The position numbers and the translations under genes are program-made. Positions 16,265-24,198 of a DNA stretch of 44,774 bases are shown here, one piece after another (positions within the stretch are counted from its first letter, which is position 1; each line of letters begins with the position of its first letter). The stretch lies in contig JAIRTA010000058.1 of assembly GCA_031255175.1 (NCBI GenBank), forward strand, positions 1-44,774, given 5' to 3'. Below the pieces are notes generated by a model. The model had not been told where the DNA came from. It did not search any database and saw nothing but the letters and a program-made list of their open reading frames with translations. Source of the stretch: Oscillospiraceae bacterium (GTDB taxonomy: Bacteria; Bacillota; Clostridia; Oscillospirales; UBA929).

Positions 16265-17002
16265 CTACGGGCGGTCCCGCGTGTCTCCGTGGCCGGCGTA
16301 TTGCTGGCCGAACTGATGCTGGATGTTCGGGAACTCAAAACGCGGGCGGGGCACCACCGTGTCCTCCTCCGGGTTCTCCTCCGGCAGCGTGCCGCCGGGC
16401 GCGAAGAGAATCTCCTGCACCACCGGCTCCTCCACCCCCTCGCCCGGCGCGGCGGGAGCGGACGGCGGGGGCGCCTCCGCGGCCTCCGGCGCCGCGGGGG
16501 GCGCGACAGGCGGCGCCGCGGGCGGCGGCGCGGCCGACGGCTGCACCTCGAAGATCATCGAGGGCACCGTCTGCGCCAGTTCCGCCTGCTGCCGGTACAT
16601 CTCAACCAGCTGGGCGGCAAAACGGACGGTCTGCTCGTGCAGCATGTGGTGCCGCCGCATCTCGTTTTCATTTTCTCCACGCAGGCGCTGGGTCAGCGTG
16701 TCGGCCTCGTGCCGGGCCTTCCGCAAAATCACGTCGGCCTGGCTCTTGGCCTCCGCCACCGATTCCTCCGCCATCCTCTGCGCCGAGAGCAGCGTCTTAC
16801 GCATGGATTCGTCCACGCTGCGGTACTCCTCCACCGTGTTGACCAGCACTTTGAGCTTGCTTTTCAACACGGCGTTTTCTTTGTACAGCGCCGCGTAGTC
16901 CTCTGTAACCTGCTCTAAGAAATCATCGACGGCCGCCATATCGTAGCCCCCGAACACGGCTTTTTCAAATTTTTTGTCTTGAACCTCTTGCGGTGTCAAC
17001 AC
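16265..17002 (-). CDS. divIVA: Cell-division/polarity protein DivIVA
   Basis: The 245-residue protein starts with the DivIVA membrane-binding motif (LTPQEVQDKKFEKAVFGGYD, 2-21) and the VDDFLEQV segment. Long heptad coiled coils follow to about residue 145. The rest is an Ala/Pro/Glu-rich tail (about 155-210) and an acidic, unstructured end. DivIVA binds curved membrane and recruits division or sporulation proteins. The start is GTG at 17002 with AAGGAGG 8 bases upstream. The Pro/Ala-rich tail is longer than in Bacillus and is typical of GC-rich Clostridia. Confidence 0.9.
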   Translation of the reverse strand: MLTPQEVQDKKFEKAVFGGYDMAAVDDFLEQVTEDYAALYKENAVLKSKLKVLVNTVEEYRSVDESMRKTLLSAQRMAEESVAEAKSQADVILRKARHEADTLTQRLRGENENEMRRHHMLHEQTVRFAAQLVEMYRQQAELAQTVPSMIFEVQPSAAPPPAAPPVAPPAAPEAAEAPPPSAPAAPGEGVEEPVVQEILFAPGGTLPEENPEEDTVVPRPRFEFPNIQHQFGQQYAGHGDTRDRP

Positions 17003-17047
17003 GCGCGCCGCCTCCTTTCACTCCGGTGGGTATTCTGCGCACACATA

Positions 17048-17096
17048 CCCGCATACGGGCCCCGCACTGTGACGGGATGCCGCATGCGGGTGCGTC
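17048..17096. repeat. Imperfect hairpin between sepF and divIVA
   Basis: ACCCGCATACGG near 17048 pairs imperfectly with CCGCATGCGGGT near 17080-17092. It sits in the 129-bp spacer on the minus-strand transcript. No T-run follows. It may be a small intergenic palindrome or a processing hairpin. Confidence 0.4.
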
Positions 17097-17131
17097 GCCG
17101 CAGTCTCTCCAATGCGCCGGCATTCACTGCG

Positions 17132-17554
17132 TTAAAAATACAGCCCGTTGTTTTCCAGTTCGTCGATCAGGTCTCCCAAAATGTCCACCCCGGACGGCGT
17201 GATGATGTATGTGCTGTTTGCCACCCGTTTGATTTTCCCATCCCTCGCATAGGCGACACCGGAGAGAAAATCCACCAGACGGCGGGCGATCTCCTTGCTG
17301 GCCGATTCCAGGTTCAGCACCACCGTGTGTGTCTCGCGCAGATGGTCGGCGATCTCGGGCGCGTTGTCGAAGCGCTCGGGCTTTACCAGCACCACTTGAA
17401 GCTGCGTCGTCGTGGGGATGGTAAGCACCTTGTCCCGCTGCGTGGACTCGGACGTCGGGACTGTGTGTCCGTTTCTGCTGGGGATGATGTCGTCAAACTC
17501 ATCCTCCTCCGAATACGGATGCGCCAGACGCTTGAGTTCATCCAACAAACCCAT
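17132..17554 (-). CDS. sepF: Cell division protein SepF
   Basis: A 140-residue protein of SepF length. It has an N-terminal amphipathic membrane helix (MGLLDELKRLAHPY), an acidic linker, and the C-terminal DUF552 domain (about 50-135) with the typical VVLNLE segment and a GVAYARDGKIKRVANSTYIITP stretch in two parts. SepF tethers FtsZ to the membrane. GGAGGAGG precedes the ATG at 17554. It follows ylmE as in most Firmicutes, but the usual ylmG and ylmH genes between sepF and divIVA are missing. Confidence 0.95.
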   Translation of the reverse strand: MGLLDELKRLAHPYSEEDEFDDIIPSRNGHTVPTSESTQRDKVLTIPTTTQLQVVLVKPERFDNAPEIADHLRETHTVVLNLESASKEIARRLVDFLSGVAYARDGKIKRVANSTYIITPSGVDILGDLIDELENNGLYF

Positions 17555-17647
17555 AAGATTCCTCCTCCCTAAGAAAATGTGATGGGGACGCGCAAACGCC
17601 CCGCCGGTCCGGAAAGCGCCGGACCGTTCTTTTGAAAGCGCGCAGCC

Positions 17648-18340
17648 TTATGTGCGCGGTCCAAACAGGGCAGAGCCCACTCTCACCATCGTGGCGCCGG
17701 CGCGGATGGCTTCCTCAAAGTCGTCGCTCATACCCATGGACAAAATACCCATACTGATATTATCTATGTTTTTTCGCCCAATGTCAACATATAGTTGTCT
17801 CATGACCACAAAATATTGTGTGTCGCCTGTCGCCGCGAGTGGCGGCGGGATGCACATAAGACCCCGAATCTCCATGTGCCGCAAGGAAGACAGGCGTTCG
17901 AGGCTTGTCCAAAGCGCCTCCGGCGTCCAGCCGGACTTTGTCGCCTCTCCCCCGACGTTTACCTCCAGCAAAACCGCCTGCCGCCGCCCCGTCTTCTCCG
18001 CCTGGGCGTCGACGGCCTCCGCCAGCGCGAGGGAGTCCACCGATTGGAGCAGCGCCACGCGCCCGACGACCCTCGCCACCTTGTTGCGCTGCAAGTGCCC
18101 GATGAAGTGCAGCGGCGCCCCCGCGTAAGCGCCCTCGGCGTCTTTGGCGAGCAGCTCTTGCACCCGGTTTTCGCCCACGGCGTCCACCCCGGCCGCCACC
18201 GCGGCCCGCACAGCTTCGGCGTCCGCGGTCTTCGCGGCGGCCACCAGCGCCGCCCCGGGCCGGCCGGCCTCCCGCGCGGCCCGTTCCATCCGGCGCCGAA
18301 TCGCGGCGACACGTTCGGCGATGCCCGTCGCGTCACCCAT
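17648..18340 (-). CDS. ylmE: PLP homeostasis protein, YggS/YlmE family
   Basis: The 230-residue protein is a single-domain TIM-barrel PLP-binding protein. Lys37 in the VAAAKT segment is the expected cofactor lysine. Family signatures GENRVQE, HFIGHLQRNK and SMGMSDDFEEAI are present. The family buffers pyridoxal phosphate and has no known catalytic reaction. The start at 18340 has GGAGGG 8 bases upstream. It belongs to the division cluster and precedes sepF by 93 bp. Confidence 0.94.
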   Translation of the reverse strand: MGDATGIAERVAAIRRRMERAAREAGRPGAALVAAAKTADAEAVRAAVAAGVDAVGENRVQELLAKDAEGAYAGAPLHFIGHLQRNKVARVVGRVALLQSVDSLALAEAVDAQAEKTGRRQAVLLEVNVGGEATKSGWTPEALWTSLERLSSLRHMEIRGLMCIPPPLAATGDTQYFVVMRQLYVDIGRKNIDNISMGILSMGMSDDFEEAIRAGATMVRVGSALFGPRT

Positions 18341-18401
18341 CCAAATCCCTCCGTTGCGTTGTTTCTGATGTGTGAAAGCTCTCAAGTTTTCACACGGTCT
18401 C

Positions 18402-19622
18402 TCACGACAGCACCTTGCCGTCAAACAGGTCCTTGGCCCGGACAATGATCTCGTCGCCGGGCAGCAGCGCGTCGCTTTCCTCCGGCGTGTAGGTGACAAG
18501 GTAGTAGTTGCCCCGTTCGAGCAGGATCTCGATCTTCTTAAACCGCGCCTGGTTCAGCACCCGGCAGTACACCCCCGGCCCCTTCTCCTCGTCCATGCGT
18601 GTGGACCCGCGGGGGATGCGGATCCCCGTGTAGCTCTCGCGCAAAATCCGCACGCTCTGGCGGCGCAGATCCGCGAAGTTGATCATGTCCCGATCGCTCT
18701 CCAACACGAGCAGGCATGTGCCGTCCGCCGCCGGTTCCACCCGTTTGACGCGCGCCTGCGCCCGGTACTCGTCCGAACCGACGCGCATCTCGACCTGCGC
18801 ACCCGGTGTAAAGCTCCGCGACTCCGCCTCCGGGATGACGGCCGCGTATTGCCATGCAAAGCCGAAGATCAGCTTTCCCAAATAGGCCCCGGAGTCCGCC
18901 GCCGGAGGCCGCGCGAGGAACGCGGTGACGTCCTCGGCCGTCATCTCGTCGAGCGCCGCCGGTGTGAGAACCGCCTCATACCCGTCCACAACCCGGCTGA
19001 AAGTGCCCGGGCTGTCCGCCGTCACGGGGGTGACGTCCCAGTCGGCCGCCCGCCGCTTTGTCTGATATTCCTCCTCGAGCCGCTCAATCAGCACGTCCAG
19101 GTCCTCGCCGCCTCCAAAGGTATAATCCCGTTTGTACAGCAGGGACCGCATCTCCATGTCCTGCCCGCGCAGGTCCCGCAGGTCGCCGTTGTCGACGGCG
19201 CCGATGATGGCCAACACGCTGTCACGGATTGTCTCGTCCAACGCCGACGGGTTTGTGATGTCAACCGCGCGCCGGCGGATGTAGGCGAGCTGTTCAATGC
19301 GTTCGGAGAGCCGCCGCAGCTCCTCAAAGGTTCCCTGGACCGAGGGGTCCCGGTAGGCCACGGCCAGCGTCTCCCCCCGCGCCACCCGCGCACCCTCCGC
19401 CACCCGCGTCTCGACGATCCCGTCCGCCAGCGGCAGCGCGCGTTCGTCGCGCACAAAGACGCCGTCTGTCTCCAACGTCTCCTCCACCGTGTACAGCACG
19501 GCGTTCACCGTACCCACCGGGTCGTTGAAGGCGTCAATGACATGGTACCCCATGAAGGCCACGACAAAGACAAAGAGCAGCAAAAACACAAAGCGCGTGA
19601 CCCAAACTCCCTGCTTTTTCAT
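18402..19622 (-). CDS. HlyD-like membrane-anchored protein
   Basis: The 406-residue protein has one N-terminal transmembrane helix (about 8-30) and a large extracytoplasmic part. A biotinyl-lipoyl-like half motif (VFVRDERALPLADGIVE, then VAEGARVARGETLAV) lies at about 70-105 and a helical hairpin follows. This is the layout of HlyD-type adaptor proteins, which usually bridge ABC exporters. No exporter gene is adjacent. The ATG at 19622 begins 7 bp after the hfq stop and has only a weak GATGAGAG site, so it is probably translated by coupling. This gene recurs in the ylmE-sepF cluster of related Clostridia as a poorly described protein (recalled, not checked). Confidence 0.75.
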   Translation of the reverse strand: MKKQGVWVTRFVFLLLFVFVVAFMGYHVIDAFNDPVGTVNAVLYTVEETLETDGVFVRDERALPLADGIVETRVAEGARVARGETLAVAYRDPSVQGTFEELRRLSERIEQLAYIRRRAVDITNPSALDETIRDSVLAIIGAVDNGDLRDLRGQDMEMRSLLYKRDYTFGGGEDLDVLIERLEEEYQTKRRAADWDVTPVTADSPGTFSRVVDGYEAVLTPAALDEMTAEDVTAFLARPPAADSGAYLGKLIFGFAWQYAAVIPEAESRSFTPGAQVEMRVGSDEYRAQARVKRVEPAADGTCLLVLESDRDMINFADLRRQSVRILRESYTGIRIPRGSTRMDEEKGPGVYCRVLNQARFKKIEILLERGNYYLVTYTPEESDALLPGDEIIVRAKDLFDGKVLS

Positions 19623-19629
19623 GGCACTC

Positions 19630-19893
19630 TCATCCGACCGGGCGCGCGGTCTCTCCCTGCGGGGCGGGGGTCTCATTGGGCAGGGACACGGGGCGGAACG
19701 GAATGATCGTGGAGATGGCGTGTTTGTAAATGAGCTGCTGCCGGCCGTCGGCCTCCATCACCACCGTGAAGTTGTCAAACGCGCGCACCACGCCCTTGAT
19801 CTGAAACCCGTTGACCAGAAAGACCGTGACGTTCTGATGGTCGCGGCGGAACTGATTGAGGAATAGATCCTGATAATTTGTTGTTTTTTGCAT
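19630..19893 (-). CDS. hfq: RNA chaperone Hfq
   Basis: An 87-residue protein with both Sm motifs: Sm1 over about 19-50 (NVTVFLVNGFQIKGVV, DNFTVV) and Sm2 with YKHAIST (56-62). A Pro/Thr-rich tail follows. Hfq hexamers bind U-rich and A-rich RNA and assist small-RNA pairing. GGAG precedes the ATG at 19893. Position after miaA is the classic miaA-hfq order. Confidence 0.96.
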   Translation of the reverse strand: MQKTTNYQDLFLNQFRRDHQNVTVFLVNGFQIKGVVRAFDNFTVVMEADGRQQLIYKHAISTIIPFRPVSLPNETPAPQGETARPVG

Positions 19894-19985
19894 ATACGAA
19901 CTCCTTCCCAAAACACAAGGCGGTCACAGCGGCCGGGCGATGGATCTCGGGCGTCCCCGCCGGTCGGCATTGTCCCCATCATACC

Positions 19986-20942
19986 TCAGAATAAAATAGA
20001 TTTCTCCACGATTTCAGTCGAGGCCTCGAGGAGATTTTCCGCGTCGGCGTCCAGCCACTCCGCGTCCCATTGGTGGGCAAACCAGGTGACCTGCCGTTTG
20101 GCGTAGCGCCGGGTGGCCTGTTTGATCCGCGCGACGGCCTCCGTCGGCGTGGCATCCCCATCCAGCACCTCGCCTAGCTCCCGGTATCCGATGGCGTTCA
20201 TCGCGGGGGCGTCCGCCGGCACGCCCTCGGCGCGGAGCCTGCGCACCTCTTCTAAAAACCCCAGAGACATCATCTCATCCACACGCGCGTCGATGCGCTC
20301 ATACAGTTTGGCCCGGTCGCGCCGCAGGCCGATCGTCAGCGTCTCAAAGCGCCGCAGCCGCCGGGCGCTCCGGCGCAGATGCTCCGCCATTGTGACGCCG
20401 GTCTCGCTGAAGACCTCCAACGCCCTGACGACCCGCACGTGGTCCTGCCGGTGGAGCCGCCCGGCCGTCTCCTCATCGACCGCCCGCAGCGCCTCAAAGA
20501 GCCGCTCCTCGCCGTGCATCTCGAGGTAGGCCTGCCAATAGACCCGCGCGGCCCCGCCGGAACCCGGGGCGTTGCCTCCCCCGTCGCCGTACATGCCGGT
20601 CACGAGCGCGCGCAGATAGAGCCCCGTGCCGCCCACCACAACGGGCACCCGCCCCCGCGCCAGCACCCGCTCGACCGACTGGGTCGCCTCGGCGGCGTAA
20701 CGGGCGGCGGAGTAGTTCTCCCGGGGGTCGGCCACATCGATCATGTGGTGCGGTATGTCCCCCCGTTCCTCCGCCGTGGGCTTGGCCGTGCCGACGTCCA
20801 TGCCCCGGTAGATCTGCCGGGAGTCGCAGGAGATCACTTCGCCCCCCACCGCACGGGCCAGACAGCAGGAGAGCGCCGTCTTTCCGACGGCGGTGGGCCC
20901 CACCAAACAGATCAGCGGCTGTCGCCGCTTCGGCCTTCTCAT
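19986..20942 (-). CDS. miaA: tRNA dimethylallyltransferase
   Basis: A 318-residue enzyme with P-loop GPTAVGKT (15-22), the family block DSRQIYRGMDVGTAKPT (37-53), HHMIDV and GGTGLYLRAL. It adds the isopentenyl group to A37 of tRNAs reading UNN codons. The ATG at 20942 overlaps the mutL stop as ATGA, so it is coupled to mutL. The C-terminal RYAKRQVTWF motif is present. Confidence 0.97.
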   Translation of the reverse strand: MRRPKRRQPLICLVGPTAVGKTALSCCLARAVGGEVISCDSRQIYRGMDVGTAKPTAEERGDIPHHMIDVADPRENYSAARYAAEATQSVERVLARGRVPVVVGGTGLYLRALVTGMYGDGGGNAPGSGGAARVYWQAYLEMHGEERLFEALRAVDEETAGRLHRQDHVRVVRALEVFSETGVTMAEHLRRSARRLRRFETLTIGLRRDRAKLYERIDARVDEMMSLGFLEEVRRLRAEGVPADAPAMNAIGYRELGEVLDGDATPTEAVARIKQATRRYAKRQVTWFAHQWDAEWLDADAENLLEASTEIVEKSILF

Positions 20943-22852
20943 TGCCGTTTGAACTGCCGCATCATATCGGCGCGGCTGATCGAGACCGCCACCGGGCGGC
21001 CGTGCGGACAATGACGCAGCGCCGGGTCCTCCGCAACCTGGGCCGCCAGCGCCTCCGCCTCTCCGGGGTGGGAACGCCGCCCCAGTTTGACGGCCGACCG
21101 GCAGGCCACCATGTGCAGGATGTCGTCAAAGAGGCGGGGCGCCGAATCCCGGCGGCCCTCCCGCAGCCGTTCGGACACCTCATCGAGCAGCGCGGGCAGC
21201 GCCGCGGCGTCCACATCGGCCGGCGCTTCGCGCACCAGCAGCGCGCCGTCGCCGAAGTCCTCCAACAAAAAGCCCATTTCGGAGAGCATCTCCGCGTGTT
21301 CGAGCAGTACCGCCGCCGCCGCGGGCGGAGGCGTCAGTACCAGGGGCGTCAGCAATACCTGCGCCATCTGCGCCGTCCGCCTCTCTTTCAGCCGATTGAA
21401 GACGATGCGCTCGTGCGCGGCGTGTTTGTCGATCAAAAGAATTCCGTCGGTCTCCTCCACGATGAGGACCCCATCCATCACCTCGCCCACAAAGCGCCAG
21501 GGCGGCGGCGGCTCCGGATCCGCCCGGGTCTCGGCGCTCTCCGGGCGGCCGGGCCTCCCGGACGACTCCGCCGGCTGGGCGGAGCGGACCGCGGACCCAT
21601 AACCGCCGACACCCGGCCGGCTGAGCGGCAGCGCGGACGCGCCCGGCAGCTCCGCCGCGGGGGACGCGTAAGAAACCGGCGCCGGCCGGCCCGCGTCGGC
21701 GACCGGCACAGGAGGCGCGGCGGCCGGCGTGTCCGCCTGCGCGCGGTACTGCTCCGCCGTCATGGTGCGCCACGCGTCCGGCCGGGGCCGGGCCGAGGCG
21801 TGAAACGCCGCGCGCGGCACCTGCGGCGCGGATGGCCGCGCCGCCTCCCATTCCGGGCGCCCGAGCACCGACAACGCGCCGCGCACGGCGTAAAATACCG
21901 CGTCGAATATCTCCCGTTCCGAAGAAAATTTGATCTCGCTCTTGGCGGGGTGAACATTGACGTCATAGGCCGAGGGCGGCAGGTCCAGGTGCAGCACACA
22001 GGCCGGGTACCGCCCGGCCATGACGGCGTGGCGGCCCGCCTCCTCCAAGGCCGCCGTCACCGTGCGGGCATGTACGGGCCGGCCGGACACCAGGACGTGC
22101 TGGGCCTGGCGGCTGCCCTGCGCCTTCTCGGGGCGGCTGACAAACCCCCACACGCGGACCCCTCCCTGTTCGCTGGGCGGCACCTCGCACAGCCCCTCCG
22201 CAAAGGCCCGCCCGAAGACACTGTACAGACAGGAACGCAGGTTCCCGTCGCCCGGGGTGTGCAGCGTCGGGCGGCCGTCGCGCACGTATTGAAAAGAGAT
22301 CTCCGGGTGGGAGAGCGCGGCCCGCTGCACCACCGCCTGCACGTGGGCCGACTCCGTCGTGTCTTTTTTGAGGAACTTCTGCCGGGCCGGGGTGTTGTAA
22401 AAAAGATCGCGCACCACGAGGGTCGTCCCCTCGGGGCAGCCGGTTTCCCGACTCTCGGTCACCGCGCCGGCCTCCAACATGAGCGCCGTGCCCATCACGC
22501 CGCCGCGAACGCGCGTGATGAGCTGCACACGGCTCACGGCGGCGATGGCGGCCAGCGCCTCGCCGCGAAACCCCAGCGTGCGCACCGCCGTGAGGTCCTC
22601 CGCCGAACGGATCTTGCTGGTGGCATGGCGCAAAAACGCCGCCTGCGCGTCTTCCGGCGCCATGCCCTCCCCGTTGTCGGTCACCCGCAGCAGCCGCACG
22701 CCGCCGCCGGCCGACTCGACCGTCACGGCCGTGGCGCCTGCGTCGATGGCGTTTTCGATGAGCTCCTTGACCGCCGCCGCCGGCCGCTCCACCACCTCGC
22801 CGGCGGCAATGAGGTCGGCCACATGGGGCGCCAGGGTATGGATCTTCGACAT
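20939..22852 (-). CDS. mutL: DNA mismatch repair protein MutL
   Basis: The 637-residue protein has the GHKL ATPase motifs: ELIENAIDAG with Glu33 and Asn34, DNGEGM (59-64), ATSKI and GFRGEAL (94-100). A Pro/Ala-rich linker (about 330-440) follows, then the dimerisation/endonuclease domain. The endonuclease motif DQHA(x2)E(x4)E appears as DKHAAHE beginning at Asp475, with Asn486 where the last Glu is expected. CPHGRP near the C-terminus is intact. MutL couples mismatch recognition to strand nicking. mutS, the usual upstream neighbour, is absent from the window. GGAGAG precedes the ATG. Confidence 0.96.
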   Translation of the reverse strand: MSKIHTLAPHVADLIAAGEVVERPAAAVKELIENAIDAGATAVTVESAGGGVRLLRVTDNGEGMAPEDAQAAFLRHATSKIRSAEDLTAVRTLGFRGEALAAIAAVSRVQLITRVRGGVMGTALMLEAGAVTESRETGCPEGTTLVVRDLFYNTPARQKFLKKDTTESAHVQAVVQRAALSHPEISFQYVRDGRPTLHTPGDGNLRSCLYSVFGRAFAEGLCEVPPSEQGGVRVWGFVSRPEKAQGSRQAQHVLVSGRPVHARTVTAALEEAGRHAVMAGRYPACVLHLDLPPSAYDVNVHPAKSEIKFSSEREIFDAVFYAVRGALSVLGRPEWEAARPSAPQVPRAAFHASARPRPDAWRTMTAEQYRAQADTPAAAPPVPVADAGRPAPVSYASPAAELPGASALPLSRPGVGGYGSAVRSAQPAESSGRPGRPESAETRADPEPPPPWRFVGEVMDGVLIVEETDGILLIDKHAAHERIVFNRLKERRTAQMAQVLLTPLVLTPPPAAAAVLLEHAEMLSEMGFLLEDFGDGALLVREAPADVDAAALPALLDEVSERLREGRRDSAPRLFDDILHMVACRSAVKLGRRSHPGEAEALAAQVAEDPALRHCPHGRPVAVSISRADMMRQFKRQ

Positions 22853-22884
22853 GGGCGACTCTCCTTATTGCTGTCTTACCTAGT

Positions 22885-22913
22885 ACCATATCACAGATTC
22901 CCCCGCCGTTCAA
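22885..22913 (-). promoter_or_regulatory. Promoter of the mutL operon
   Basis: On the minus strand, TTGAAC (22908-22913) and TATGGT (22885-22890) are 17 bases apart, and TGA precedes the -10 (extended type). The predicted start is near 22878, about 26 bases before the mutL ATG. It would drive the long run of genes down to 11166. Confidence 0.65.
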
Positions 22914-23050
22914 GGCATTTTGTGAGACGCGCCACGATTTGCCGACATTTTTGTATGGTTTTGCCGGCTGGGAGGCGCTCCGACGGCGGTCTTCCTAAAA
23001 AAACGCCCGATCGTCCCAAAAAACTACCCGCCGGTCGCCCCGGTCCCGCC

Positions 23051-23079
23051 TTGACGTACCTTGGCCGTGATGATACAAT
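23051..23079 (+). promoter_or_regulatory. Promoter of the small Cys/His membrane protein
   Basis: TTGACG (23051-23056) and TACAAT (23074-23079) are 17 bases apart with TGA before the -10. The start would be near 23086, about 46 bases before the GTG. It diverges from the mutL promoter. Confidence 0.7.
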
Positions 23080-23131
23080 AGCGGTAACAAACATGTGTGA
23101 CGGCAGTCGGCCGGGAAGGGAGTGACGCGCC

Positions 23132-23419
23132 GTGAAGTACAGACGATGGATGATCGCGCTCTGCGTGCTGCTGGCGGCGGCGGCTCTTCTCTCGCTCGCG
23201 TACCTCGCGGAGAACGCGGGCCACACCTGCGCCGACGGTGCTTGCCATGTCTGCCGTCACATGACGGCGGCCCGCAGTCTGCTCGCGCAGCTCGGGTGCG
23301 CCCTGTTGGCGGCGGCGGGTCTGTCCGCGGTACTGTCGACCGCGTGCGCGCGCTTTTTCGCCGCCGGCGGCCCTCCGCGGCCGTCCCCGGTGCGCCTGGA
23401 AGTCAGACGGAACAACTGA
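23132..23419 (+). CDS. Small membrane protein with a Cys/His cluster
   Basis: A 95-residue protein starting at GTG, with a GGGAGTG site upstream. It has two hydrophobic helices (about 6-27 and 49-70) around a short loop with His-x-Cys-x4-Cys-x2-Cys (HTCADGACHVCRH, about 31-43), followed by a basic Pro/Arg tail. The cluster would suit a bound metal ion. In my recollection, similar small proteins in Clostridia sit beside zinc-uptake genes. The next gene encodes a DUF1980-like lipoprotein, a family also linked with zinc permease genes. No function is proven. Confidence 0.7.
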   Translation: MKYRRWMIALCVLLAAAALLSLAYLAENAGHTCADGACHVCRHMTAARSLLAQLGCALLAAAGLSAVLSTACARFFAAGGPPRPSPVRLEVRRNN

Positions 23420-23519
23420 ATGGGGCACGGGCAGATGTGCGTCGGCTTCGCCGGGCGCGCCTTCTGCCCTCTTTGCATCGCCAAATTTTCCAAAATTTTA
23501 CATTCAGAGGTGACGTCTT

Positions 23520-24101
23520 ATGAAACGTTGTGCACCGTTGCTTTTGTCGTTCTTCCTGCTGATGGGGTGCGCGTCCACCTCCGCGCCGGCCGGCGCCCGC
23601 AACGCCGCGGGGACGCAGAGCATCTCCGTCCCCACGCCCGCCCCCACGCCGTCTCCCGACGTTGTTCAGGAGACCGACGCCCCCGACGCGCCGGCTCCCT
23701 CGCCCGCCGCCCCCCATGCCGTGGTTCTTCCGGCGCCGGTGGGCAATGTCGTTGAGATCAAAGAGAAGCTCTTCATCGCCCAGACAAACGATATTTATCT
23801 GAACGCTGAGGATTACCTGGGCAAAACACTCCGCTACGAGGGATTTTTCGACGAATATGTCGACGAGTTCACCGGCAATGTCTACCGCCTTGTGCTTCGC
23901 AACGGCCCCGGCTGCTGCGGATATGACCAGACCGCCGGCTTCGAGGTCGTCTGGGACAAGGACTACCCGACCCTCAACGATTGGGTGGAGGCCACCGGTG
24001 TGCTGGAGACCTACGACGAGGACGGCGCGTCGTACCTGCGCGTGCGTCTGGCAAGCCTCAACGTCCTCGACGTCCGCGGCGCCGAATACGTGGAGAATTG
24101 A
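23520..24101 (+). CDS. DUF1980/TIGR03943-like lipoprotein
   Basis: The 193-residue protein has a lipoprotein signal with lipobox LLMGC (Cys17) and a long Pro/Thr/Ala linker (about 20-75). A C-terminal beta-rich domain (about 80-190) contains FIAQTNDIYLNAEDYLGKTLR in two adjoining strands, NGPGCCGYD and WVEATGVLE. This domain matches the C-terminal half of YcgQ/TIGR03943 proteins, seen with YraQ-type permeases and zinc-responsive genes. The Cys-Cys pair in GPGCCGYD may be functional. AGAGGTG precedes the ATG. Its TGA stop lies inside the -35 box of the next promoter. Confidence 0.75.
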   Translation: MKRCAPLLLSFFLLMGCASTSAPAGARNAAGTQSISVPTPAPTPSPDVVQETDAPDAPAPSPAAPHAVVLPAPVGNVVEIKEKLFIAQTNDIYLNAEDYLGKTLRYEGFFDEYVDEFTGNVYRLVLRNGPGCCGYDQTAGFEVVWDKDYPTLNDWVEATGVLETYDEDGASYLRVRLASLNVLDVRGAEYVEN

Positions 24102-24126
24102 CATCGCGTGGAATTTGCGATACAAT
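24098..24126 (+). promoter_or_regulatory. Consensus sigma-A promoter overlapping a stop codon
   Basis: TTGACA (24098-24103) and TACAAT (24121-24126) are separated by 17 bases. The TGA stop of the lipoprotein gene (24099-24101) is part of the -35 box. The leader then forms a CCGGCC-GCAA-GGCCGG hairpin (24167-24182) just before the ribosome site of the next gene. It probably drives the glycoside hydrolase gene, mnmG and rsmG. Confidence 0.8.
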
Positions 24127-24198
24127 ACTGACGGTCACCTTTGGCGCGCGCCGAAGGGTATCAATACCGGCCGCAAGGCCGGAAGCGAGGTCGTCGGA

